This document shows, piece after piece, positions 1-8,637 of a DNA stretch of 16,350 bases. The position numbers and the translations under genes were made by a program. The notes below the pieces were generated by a model. The model ran no database searches and was not told where the DNA came from. It saw only the letters and a list, made by a program, of their open reading frames with translations. Source of the DNA: Lobulomyces angularis. Its lineage: Eukaryota > Chytridiomycota > Chytridiomycetes > Lobulomycetales > Lobulomycetaceae. Position 1 is the first letter of the stretch, and every line of letters starts with the position of its first letter. The stretch spans positions 1 to 16,350 of the forward strand of contig JADHYX010000454.1 of NCBI GenBank assembly GCA_027604685.1, given 5' to 3'.

Positions 1-155
1 TTAATCAAAAAAACAAAAAAAAATAATTGATTTTTTTTTTCGCGTTTCAAAAAAACCCAACAAAAAAAAATTAAAAATAAAAGAAAAATATATATATATT
101 AGAATTATTATACTATAGAAAAAAATGAAAAAAAGAGAAAAATAGAAAAAAAAAA

Positions 156-3100
156 TTATTCACTTTTTTCTTTTTTTAAATTTCTTAAGGAAGAGAGTTG
201 ATAAGCGTAGCTAGCAGCAAGAACAATTAAAAAACTGCCAATTAAACTAAAAATCACAGCTAATTGAATTTTGGTGTCCATTGGTGCTCCACTAACTTCA
301 ATCAAAATTTTTGTTGTTAAATTACAAAAGCTAAACTCTGGATCAATTACTATTACTTTAAAGATATATTTTTCATTCAATAAATTTTTCCATACTAATC
401 CGTTGTAGTTATTTTTTGATAAAATTTCATATACACTTGAACTTTCACTTTCCGTAATTGTTATTGGTAATTCAGAAGAATAGCATTTAATATAATTCTA
501 TAAAAAAAAAAAAAAAAGAATGAGAATAAAAAAAAAATAATTTGATATTAAATAAAAAAGTTAAATTTTTTTTTTTAATTATGTACACTTTTATTCCATG
601 ATTCAGAAGGATTTGGGCGGTTAAATTCAACCATAGAATTCCAGTTTTGACTCTTTCTTCTACATCCAGCTTGTTTTTCGGTAGTGTTGTACGTAAAAGA
701 AAATTTCAAATTTTCTTCAAACAAAACAATATCTCCGGTAACTTCTTTAATAAATTTGTCACCATCATACAAATCAAAGCGAGGGATAAATATATCCGAG
801 TAATATACATGTTTTGAATCTATTGTTTCCAAAATATTAACTTCCTAAAAAAACTATTTAACATTTTTTTTTTTTTTTTTTTTTCCCCAATAATATACCT
901 TATCAACAATTCCAACTTGTTTAGTAAAAAAATCTGTATAGTAATAGTAAGATTTCAAAATTAAGTTGGTTACACCGGTAGTAGGTACCGAATTTCTAAA
1001 TTTAATTTTTCGGGTTAGTGGGCATCCAACTCTGACTGTGGAACGCTTTTTTTTTTTTTTAATAAAAGAAAAAAAAAAAACTTTTTTACTTTTGCTATAG
1101 AATCGCAAGCAATATTTGCAGCATGAGGTCTTAACACGACATCAACTCTACCATCAATATGACGCTTAATGTGAGTTGAAGTGTTGGATACCATTTCTTT
1201 CAAGACTATACCATTTTTTGTTAAACTCCAAATTGGCTCTTCTTTAAATGTTGTTTTAAAACTGGTTATTGTTTGGTTGGTATATGAAACTGAAATTTTA
1301 TTGGAAGAATTTATTTTTGGTATCAGTTTTGAACTAAAATTTAAATTTTCATCTTAAAAAAAGGGGAGAAGTAAATAAAAAAAAAATTTGTATGTGTATA
1401 AATTTTTACTCATATCAAGAGTATAAGTTGATTTTAAGTCTGAAGTCCAATCTTCAAACCCACAGGTTAAAGGAGTTGTAAATAATGGTGGCCTAAAAAA
1501 AAAAAATTAATTTTTCTTTTTTTAATTAGTGTTTCTGTTTACATTAAATTTTGAATTTCATTATTGATAGAAATATAACGAACATTAAAATTTGATTCGA
1601 AATTGTTTACAGTGTATATCAACAAACGTTTAAAAGAATCGAATAAAATATCTGCTACTCTCAAAAAAAAAAAAAAAAATTTGTTTTTAATTTAACAAAA
1701 AAATTATTTTTTATTTTTTACCTTTGGCTTCAATAGAAATACCAGCAGTAATTTCAATTAATTCAAGTAAACCAGATTTTCCAAAAAAAACTCTAAGAAA
1801 AACAACAAAAAAATAAAAAAAAAATTACTATTTTTTAATAAAAAAAAAAAGGAAACCAGCCTATTTAAACTGGTCAATGTAGCAATGTCACCGTCAACGG
1901 TAGTAATAACTTTTTTTAAATATTCGGTTTTTTCTAACCCTTCCTTTTCATTTGTCAATAAATTATTTCTAGATTTAAATTTCATTTTAAAAAAGGTGAT
2001 TCCACCATTTGAACTGAAAAAAAAAAAAAAAAAAGGAAAAAAAACATAATTTTAATTTATTAATGTATTGTTTTTTTTTATTTTTTTAAATCTACCTATA
2101 TACCAATCCATCTCCCCAAATAAGTAATTCACCACCTCTTTTAGCAACAACTTTTAATTTTGGCTTTAAAAAATAGGAGTAGTTTTAAATTTTTTTTTTT
2201 TAATTTTTTTTTTTAATTTTTTTTTTTTTTACTTTTTGTTACCATTACAATATTTCCTAACGATACTAATGATTTAAGTTTCTCAGAAAAGATAAACCCA
2301 TTAGAAAATGAATTACTTCCAAAATTGTATAATAAAATTTGAAACATTCCTTTTAATTGGTATAGAATACAAATGTTGTTAAAGGTAGGTTGAATCACAA
2401 TATCAGATATAATCCCTCCAATACCTAATGGTACATTTAAGGAGGTAAAATTTAATCCAGAATTGAAACTTAAAAAAACTTTATCAAAAATTTCCGTTTC
2501 ACTAGTTTCGCTTGACCAGGTAATAAAAACTTCGTTAAGGATAGTGGATTCTAGCTCGGTGGAACAAAAATCTAAAGATCTTATATTATTTAAATTATTG
2601 GATGTCGAAATTCCCGATGGAAAAAAATAGTTATCATCTTCTTGATAATTGTTACAAAAAATACCACTTTCAGTTAAAAAGCAGGTGGTATTTGAAGTCA
2701 TAGTGGTTTGAATTATATTAGTATTACTTTGATTAAAAATTTGATTGAAATCCAAGAAACTCGTAGTTTCTGGTTTCGTTAAATTGTTTTGTGATACTAA
2801 AACAACACCATCACTGAATTTAGCAAATATCAAGTTATTAAAGCAGGTGTCTTGAATTATTTCAAAATCAGTTTCTTTTGAAATAACAGGATTTGTTGAT
2901 TTAGTTTTCAAAAAGTTTAAAAAATTAAGAGATAATTTTTTTATGTTTAAAATAAATTTTGATTTTTGAATTAAACAATTTCCAATCGGCTGTTTGGAAC
3001 TATCTATGATTATTGGAAGCTCTCCGGAGATGGTTGTTGAAAATTGGATATTCCAATACCTAAAAGATTAAAAAAAAAAAAAATTGTATTGTTTAAAAAT

Positions 3101-3990
3101 AAATGAAAAAAAAAAAAAAGAATTTTAAAATTTTTGAAAAATGGTTTACATTTTATCCTTATTATATTTAATTGAAGAAATTAAAAATTCTTTTTCTTCT
3201 ATTGAGAAGATGTTTGGTAATTCACCTACTTCCTGAAAACTCTTTGTAATTATTTGTGATTCCTATGAAAAAAAAAAAAAAAAAAATTTTTTTTTAATCA
3301 ATATTCAAAAAAAAAAAAAAAGAAAAACGGTTTCTTTTTGAATTTTTACAGGAGATGGCAAAACGGCAATTCGATTAGATTCATCTAAAGACTCAAATTC
3401 TTTGTCAACAACCCAAATTCTTCCATTCAGTACTTTAGTAAAAGGGTTAACCAAATTCAATAAACTTGTGGGTACATCATCCAGAGAATAGTTACTTTGG
3501 TCACCCGAAATAAAATACCATTCATAGCATCCGAAAGGTTTTTCCAAGTTTATGTAAAAATCTTCAACAGCACTTTTGTCGTTAGAGTCGTACGCTTGAA
3601 AACGCAAATTTTGTTGAGGTTTTGTACATGTAAATGTTACTACTGAAAATGAGGCTGATAAATTTTCCAAAGTACAATCTGCCGGGTATATCCAAGTCAC
3701 CAAGGAAACATTAGCCTTAATGTATGATACTACAAACTAAAAAAAAAAAATTAAAAAATCCAAAAAAAAATTGTAACAATAATGATAATAAATAATTGGA
3801 ACATTTAAAATAAAAGTGATTATCCATCTTTAATTTTTTTTTTTAAAATTCTTACAGGCTTATTTACAAAAAAAGAAGTCTTGTCATTTTCTAAACTCTG
3901 ATAAAATAATAGATTTTGAAATTGCCCTTTTCCTATGTAAATTTGAGATACAATATGATAAATTAAAAAAATAAAAATTAAATTTATCAT
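156..3990 (-). CDS. CATSPERE: CatSper channel auxiliary subunit, epsilon/delta-like, single-pass membrane protein
   Basis: Thirteen exons join in frame to 990 residues: 3990-3856, 3736-3329, 3262-3150, 3059-2243, 2163-2096, 2013-1861, 1792-1722, 1657-1543, 1492-1410, 1352-1090, 1045-899, 844-587, 497-156. The start gives a hydrophobic signal peptide (MINLIFIFLIYHIVS). Residues 46-230 form a Cys-containing N-terminal domain that resembles the epsilon subunit (CYEWYF, then FTKVLNGRIWVVD). The middle reads like the propeller/Ig-like ectodomain, with LLIWGDGLVYSSNGGITFF, RVFFGKSGL and TPLTCGFEDW. Near the C-terminus are VRVGCP (Cys750), PRFDLYDGDKFIKEV, QAGC (Cys852) and DPEFSFCNLT, all typical of CatSper beta/gamma/delta/epsilon ectodomains. 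One transmembrane helix follows (about 954-976) with a short basic tail. In animals these subunits form the extracellular canopy of the flagellar calcium channel. Family assignment is strong. Epsilon over delta is inferred from the N-terminal domain and the length. Intron 6 has a GC donor and intron 2 a GTTTTT donor. Confidence 0.9.
1793..1860 (-). other. GC-AG intron 6 of the CatSper-like gene
   Basis: On the minus strand exon 6 ends AAATAG and the intron starts GCTGGTTTCC. The acceptor is TTCTTAG and the next exon starts AGTTTT. Joining here gives residues SLNRVFFGKSGLLELIE, which match the repeating propeller motif of CatSper subunits. A GT donor six bases further in (CTG then GTTTCC) would break the frame with this acceptor. 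This is therefore read as a rare GC-AG intron. A sequencing error at the donor is the alternative. Confidence 0.7.
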
Positions 3991-4191
3991 TTAAAAAAAA
4001 AATTTTTATATAAAATTTTTTTTTTTTGATCAAAAGGAATATTTTTTTTTTTTTGAAAAAGAAAAGAAATGTTTATGTATATATTTTATAATTTTTTTTA
4101 TTTTTTAAAAAACATAACGCAAAAAAAAAAAAAAAATTAAAATTTAAGAGTCATAGATATTTAGGAAACTCAATTTTTATTTTATTTATTT

Positions 4192-4848
4192 TTAATTTCT
4201 TGAAGGTGCCAAAGCAACAGCTTTAATTTCGATGAGTAAAACAGGATTAGGGAGTTGTTTTACGGCAACGCAAGTTCTTGATGGACCAGATTCAGCTTTA
4301 AAATATTGATTATACACCTATTTTTTCTTTTAATAAAAAAAAAAAAAAAAAAAAAATTAAACCTCATTAAATTCAGTATAATCTTTCATATCAACTAAAA
4401 ATACAGTTAAATCAAGTAAATTTTCTAATGATGCTCCTGCTTCATTTAATATTGTATTTATACTAGAATTTTTTTTTTTTTTCAGGAAAAAAAAAAAAAA
4501 TTAATTATATATATTAAGAGTAAAAAAAAAAAAACTTTTTAATAACAGCATGAGTCTGAGCTTTTATATCTAATTTAAAAGAGCCATCGCTTAATTTTTC
4601 AACTCCTAAAAAAAAAATTTACCATGTTTTTTTTTTTTTTTCTTTTTACCATCCCAAGTATTATCTCTTCTTCTAGAAGAAATACCACTTATATAAATCA
4701 TACCGTTCGCTTCTCTTGCATGAGGATAGTTTGCTTTTTTTAAAATTTTATGAAATGTTTTTTTTAAAATTTAAATTATTATTGTTTATTTTATGTTACC
4801 ATATCCTTGTGCATTTCCTGGTAAAATATATGCTTTTCCGTTTGTCAT
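4192..4848 (-). CDS. RidA/YjgF family protein, 2-aminomuconate deaminase-like
   Basis: Five exons (4848-4800, 4733-4650, 4605-4536, 4462-4363, 4317-4192) give 142 residues, the normal length for this family. Recognisable pieces are [73 protein letters not shown] (Arg115, the conserved substrate-binding arginine) and LLIEIKAVA (Glu131). RidA proteins hydrolyse reactive enamine/imine intermediates. The SSRRxDNT segment is more typical of the 2-aminomuconate deaminase-like subgroup, which acts in tryptophan/aminophenol breakdown, but substrate cannot be settled from sequence. There is no signal peptide and the protein is probably a cytosolic trimer. Introns 3 and 4 begin GTTTTT and GTTTAA. AATAAA-like motifs lie just past the stop (around 4181-4186 on the minus strand). 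It is transcribed away from the C1D gene, with only 103 bp between start codons. Confidence 0.9.
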
Positions 4849-4951
4849 TTTTTAATTATTATTTATTCTATTATTTTTTTTATATATGTGATGATCAAAT
4901 TTTTTTATTTTTTTCTTGGAAAAAAATTTTTTTTTTTTTTTTTTTTTTTTA
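4849..4951. promoter_or_regulatory. Compact divergent promoter between the RidA-like and C1D genes
   Basis: Only 103 bp separate the two start codons. The stretch contains a TTTTTTATATATG segment around 4875-4888 that could serve as a TATA element, and a T-run of about 24 bases immediately before the C1D start. A T/A tract of this kind would disfavour nucleosomes. No specific factor site is recognised. Shared control of the two genes is inference from spacing only. Confidence 0.5.
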
Positions 4952-5555
4952 ATGGATTTAAATTCAATAGAAACACCACTTTTTGAGGTAGAAAAATTAA
5001 TAGAAGAAGTAATAAAAATACCATATGAAAATCGAAGTGAAAGTGATAAGTTGACTTTAATCAAATTAAATGTTATGCTTTCTTTTACAATAAATTCACT
5101 TTTTTTTGGTATTATTTTTAAATGGAATTGGTTTTAAAAATTATTATTTTTTTTATTATTAGGATATTTAAAAACCCAAGGAGCTAATCCTTCAAAACAT
5201 GCAGTAAAGTCAGAATTAAATAGAATAAGAGAAAAGTTTCAAAAAATTAGTAAAATATCAGAGATAATGGGTAAAATTAAATTAAAAAAATAAAAAATTA
5301 ATAATAATTTTAAAACAAAATTTTTTTATTTTTTTTTAAGCAAAAAGACCGAAAAATAGGATAAATGAAGGAGTAGTGGAAAGGATTTTGGAACATGAAT
5401 TGAATAGTAATGTTGAGGTGAAAGATAATATAAAGTTAAAAAAAAAAAGAAAGGCAGAAGAACTGGAAAAAGATGTTGTTGAAGAATTAGAAAATGATGA
5501 AGACTCACGATTGGCACAAATTAAAAAATCGACAGAAAGAAAAGGAAAGCGATGA
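4952..5555 (+). CDS. C1D: C1D/Lrp1 (Rrp47) family nuclear exosome cofactor
   Basis: Three exons (4952-5108, 5163-5270, 5341-5555) give 159 residues. Residues 1-90 are the Sas10/Utp3/C1D domain: a first helix with LFEVEKLIEEVI, then SESDKLTLIKLNVMLSFTIN, NSLFFGYLKTQGANPSKH and VKSELNRIREKFQKI. The block 'YLKTQGxNPxxHxVKxELxRIR' is the family hallmark. The next exon starts AKRPKNRINEGVVERI, followed by a charged tail rich in Lys and Glu with KLKKKRK, a likely nuclear/RNA-binding region, ending ERKGKR. In yeast and humans this protein binds Rrp6 and helps the nuclear exosome process rRNA, snoRNA and other RNAs. An in-frame ATG at 4916 would add a poly-Phe leader encoded by the T-run, so the start at 4952 was preferred. 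Confidence 0.9.
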
Positions 5556-6201
5556 GAATTAAAAAAAAGAAGATAATGTTTTAAAAAAAAAAAAAAAAAA
5601 AAAGTAATAGGGAGAAAGTATACTTTTAAATAAAAAAAATAGTAAAATTATAATGAATAAAAAAAAAAATAATAAAAATAAAATAAATATTAATTTACAT
5701 AATAATATATATAAAAAATGTTTAAAATATTATATGAAATATATAAATATAATATATTTAATATATATTTAGATTAATATAATTCAATTGTTTGAATTTA
5801 GTGTATATTATTAATAGTTAAGATAGGTTAATAAATATTATTATTTATATTATTGTTTTAGAATATTTATGTTTATATTATTAGTGTTATTATTGTTTAG
5901 TTAGGTTTAACAAAATAACATTATTTAAGTTATTTACAAGTTAATATTGTAATATTGTAAATAAATAGAAAATTCAGAAATTATTATGTTTATTTTATTT
6001 AAAAGTTTAACTATTATATGATATGATTTATTTTTTTAAGAGTTTGAGTAAGCTAAAATATTATGAGTTATCCACTGTTGTTATTTATATTGTTTATCAA
6101 TTGTGGTTTTACTTTCCGTTCTTTGTACTACAGATTTAGGGAAGTTGAACAGGGATTTAAAAGATAAACGCTACACCGCATCATATAAAATAATAATAAG
6201 C
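5556..6201. other. AT-rich intergenic spacer
   Basis: About 5580-6060 is almost pure A/T, with many TAATAT/ATATTT words and a short direct repeat (AATATTGT twice near 5943-5959). I see no open frame with coding character, no tRNA cloverleaf and no ribosomal RNA here. From about 6060 G+C rises and this continues to about 6440. That part may hold the 3' end of an unrecognised transcript or promoter sequence for the gene at 6536. Nothing further can be supported. Confidence 0.5.
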
Positions 6202-6230
6202 TGAGTTTCCCCATTCAAGGATTAAACTCA
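6202..6230. repeat. Small inverted repeat (7-bp stem, 15-nt loop)
   Basis: TGAGTTT at 6202-6208 is the exact reverse complement of AAACTCA at 6224-6230. The pair sits in the less AT-rich part of the spacer. The stem contains G/C pairs, unlike the chance A/T palindromes that are common here. Function unknown. It could be a structured RNA element or chance. Confidence 0.45.
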
Positions 6231-6377
6231 CCTTACAATAATTTTATTTTAAATTCACTTGTAATTAATTCCCCCACTTCAAACACTGTTACACCATTCC
6301 ACCGCTAAAAATACCTTCAGCCTTCCGTTTTTTTTTATTATTTCCCATTCAGATTTCTCTCTTTTGAGGGAGAACTA

Positions 6378-6407
6378 TTGAGGCCCTTTGAGGCCCCTTG
6401 AGTCCTT
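6378..6407. repeat. Three tandem copies of a 10-bp GC-containing unit
   Basis: TTGAGGCCCT (6378-6387), TTGAGGCCCC (6388-6397) and TTGAGTCCTT (6398-6407) lie end to end, followed by TGACC. A related TTTTGAGGG occurs just upstream near 6362-6370. GGCC-rich repeats stand out in a genome this AT-rich. The array is about 130 bp upstream of the start codon at 6536, so a transcription-factor binding array is plausible but unproven. Confidence 0.6.
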
Positions 6408-6535
6408 TGACCGTTCACTTGCAATGCTTTTGCTTGATGGGCTTTTTTTATCCATTTTTCCTTTTTTTTTTTTTTTTTTTATTATATAAAATAAAATATT
6501 ATATTAACAATTTAATATATTTCTCATTCATTATT

Positions 6536-6958
6536 ATGACTTCTACTTTTCATTTTCCTGCTCCTCCAAAGAAACTTCCTCCTCTTTCTTGCTACACTAC
6601 TAAACTTGATAAACTATTTCAAGAACTAGATGATCCCCTCTTTCTTGAAACTATCAACAATCCAATTCAAAAGTTGTCCTCTTCAACTCCTACTTCTTCA
6701 ACTTCAATTAATACTTTCTCCCCTAATTCAACTCCAACCTCCTCATCTTCAAATAATACTTTCTCAACTAATTCAACTCCTACCTCTTCAACTCATACTT
6801 TTTCAAATTCATTTAATTCTCCTTCAATAAATAATTTATCAACAAACTTTAAATCCCCCCCTCCTCCTACAAAATCAAAATCTTTCTTTTTTAATACAAC
6901 TTCTCATAACGATTTAAATATTCCTCCTCCTGTCCCTGAAAAAGATTACTTTTATTAA
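6536..6958 (+). CDS. Low-complexity Ser/Thr/Asn/Pro-rich protein, unrecognised
   Basis: A single uninterrupted frame of 140 residues, with no intron needed, which is rare in this window. The N-terminal 45 residues are the most ordinary part (PAPPKKLPP, then LDKLFQELDDPLFLETI, a possible short amphipathic helix). The centre repeats STPTSS three times and NTFS twice, with matching repeats in the DNA at about 6680-6800. The C-terminal part is proline-rich (SPPPPTKSKS, IPPPVPEKDYFY), including PxxP motifs of the kind bound by SH3 or WW domains. There is no signal peptide or membrane segment. The frame is open upstream to about 6398, but that part crosses a T-run and has no ATG in context, so the ATG at 6536 was chosen. 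It may be a disordered adaptor or scaffold. No function is assigned. Confidence 0.6.
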   Translation: MTSTFHFPAPPKKLPPLSCYTTKLDKLFQELDDPLFLETINNPIQKLSSSTPTSSTSINTFSPNSTPTSSSSNNTFSTNSTPTSSTHTFSNSFNSPSINNLSTNFKSPPPPTKSKSFFFNTTSHNDLNIPPPVPEKDYFY

Positions 6959-7305
6959 ATGAAAAAAAATTTATAGAAATTTTAAAAAAAAAAAACCATC
7001 ATACAACTATATTATATTTTCAACATTTTTAAAAAAATTTTATTGTCTTTTCTTTTTTATTTTTTTTTATTTTTTTTTTTAAAAAAATTTTTTTTTTAAT
7101 TTTTTTGTTTTGTTCAATTTTTATCTATTTCTATCTTTTTTTTTTTCCTCTCTCTAATAAAATAGTTTAATTTCACCTTTTTTTTGGTTTTTTGGTCTTT
7201 TTTTTTTTTTTTAAAAAAAATAAAATATAAAATTTTAAAAATTGTTTTAAAAAAAAAAAAAAAATTTCAATGATATAGAATGTTGCAAAAAAAGTACAAA
7301 TTATT

Positions 7306-7325
7306 AAACCCTGTTAAAACCCTAA
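7306..7325 (+). promoter_or_regulatory. Paired AAACCCT motif upstream of the proteasome gene (telobox-like)
   Basis: AAACCCT at 7306-7312 is followed by AAACCCTAA at 7317-7325, one of few C-rich words in this spacer. AAACCCTAA is the known 'telobox' of many plant growth-gene promoters and also resembles a telomere repeat. Use as a promoter element here is inference. It lies about 160 bp before the start codon. Confidence 0.3.
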
Positions 7326-7402
7326 ACGTAATTTTATCCCAAAAAAATTAAAACCTTATTAAATTTTATATTTTTAATTTTTTTAATTTTACTTACTAAA
7401 GG

Positions 7403-7410
7403 TATATAAA
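7403..7410 (+). promoter_or_regulatory. Candidate TATA box of the proteasome gene
   Basis: TATATAAA, preceded by GG, sits 72-79 bp upstream of the PSMA3 start codon, a usual distance for a short 5' leader. In such AT-rich DNA the word could occur by chance. Confidence 0.35.
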
Positions 7411-7481
7411 AAAAGAAATTTTTTTTTTTTTAATTTTTAATTTAAAATTTTTTTTTAATTGAAAAAAAGAAATAAAAAAAT

Positions 7482-8637
7482 ATGTCATCAATAGGAACAG
7501 GTTTTAATTAAAAAAAAAAAAAAATTTGAAAGTTTAATAAATTTTATATACAAAAAAAAAAAATATAAATGAAAAGGTTATGATCTATCAACTTCAACGT
7601 ATTCCCCGGACGGTAGACTCTTTCAAGTTGAATACGCTAATAAAGCTGTAGATGCTAGTGGGTAAAAAAAATTAAAAAAAAAAACCTTTTGTTTTTATTA
7701 TTTTTTATATTTCTTTTTTTTCAATTTAAATTATAAAAAAAAAAAATAAAGTACATGTATTGGAATAAAATGTAAAGATGGTGTTGTTTTAGCTGTTGAA
7801 AAATTAATTCAATCAAAACTTCTTACAGCCGGTAGTAATAAAAGAATTGGGCACGTCGACCTTCATGCTGGAATTGTATTTTTTTTTCACTAAAAAAAAT
7901 ATTAAAAAAAAAAAAAAAACTTTTTTTTAATTAACAGGTTGGAGCTGGATTATCAGCTGATGCTCGTCATATAATTAAAAGAGGTCGAGAGGAAAGTTCC
8001 AATTATAGAAACACTTACAAAACCGCCATTCCTGGAAAAATTTTAGCCGAGAGATTGGGAGGATATATACAAGCATACACATTGTACAGTTCCGTCAGAC
8101 CATTTGGTTTGAGTACAATTTTAGGATGTGTGGATCGTAATGGTCCTACCCTATTCATGATCGAACCTTCCGGTGTTTACTATGGTTACAATGGTTGTGC
8201 AAGCGGAAAAGGTAAACAGGTTGCTAAAGCTGAGTTGGAAAAATTAAAGTTTACGGAATTAACTTGCAGAGAAGCAGTTAACGAAGCAGCTAGAATGTAG
8301 CCTTTTTTTTTTCTTTGTATTTAAAGTATTCTTTTTTTTTTCTTAGTATATACACTGTTCATGATGAAGCTAAAGATAAAGAATTTGAATTGGAAATGAG
8401 TTGGATCTGTCCTGAATCGAATAACAAGCATCAGTTTGTCCCAACAGAAATCGCACAAGCAGCAGAGCGTTTAGCTAAGGTAAATTAAGATTTTTACTTT
8501 TTTTTTTTTTTAATCATTTTATTTTATTAGTCTTCTCTTCAAGAAGAGGTAAGATAAAAAAAAAATATATGTTTATTTATAAATTTTTTTTTTTTTTTAA
8601 TTTTATTACCTTTAATTATTAGATGGAGGAGGATTGA
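7482..8637 (+). CDS. PSMA3: 20S proteasome alpha subunit (PSMA3 / Pre10 / alpha7 type)
   Basis: Seven exons (7482-7500, 7577-7661, 7752-7875, 7938-8296, 8347-8479, 8531-8548, 8623-8637) give 250 residues, close to the family's usual ~255. The alpha-subunit signature is complete at the N-terminus: [20 protein letters not shown]. Further hallmarks are [53 protein letters not shown], and [15 protein letters not shown] near the end. That last segment and the acidic tail (LAKSSLQEEMEED) point to the PSMA3/Pre10 paralogue. Alpha subunits form the outer rings and gate of the 20S core and are not catalytic. The last two exons are tiny (18 and 15 nt) yet keep frame and give the expected acidic tail. 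The tail in this subtype is a known contact/phosphorylation region. Confidence 0.93.
8531..8548 (+). other. 18-nt microexon of the proteasome gene
   Basis: The exon encodes SSLQEE between acceptor TTTTATTAG and donor GTAAGAT. It is in phase with both neighbours and matches the expected start of the acidic tail in PSMA3 proteins. Confidence 0.7.

Larger units (their letters stand above)
6959..7481. other. Intergenic region: poly-A/T tracts and upstream region of the proteasome gene
   Basis: The stretch is mostly long A and T runs with no coding frame of normal composition. Items that stand out are a T-run region (7040-7210), two AAACCCT words (7306-7325) and a TATATAAA word at 7403-7410. The last two are listed separately as candidate promoter elements. 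No RNA gene is visible. Confidence 0.5.

Noticed and set aside
854..1108. Unspliced minus-strand frame running through A/T tracts between two exons of the CatSper gene
   Set aside because: Only part of it is exon 11. The remainder is intron read as Lys/Phe runs.
4916..4951. Earlier in-frame ATG for C1D at 4916
   Set aside because: It would add a poly-Phe leader translated from the T-run. The family start fits 4952.
4716..4952. Plus-strand frame rich in Phe/Leu/Tyr over the RidA 5' end
   Set aside because: It is antisense to RidA exons and the T-rich promoter. The hydrophobic composition comes from T-runs.
5556..6535. tRNA, rRNA or CRISPR-like structure in the long spacer
   Set aside because: No cloverleaf, no ribosomal core sequence and no regularly spaced repeats could be found. 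Only a small hairpin and a tandem repeat stand out.
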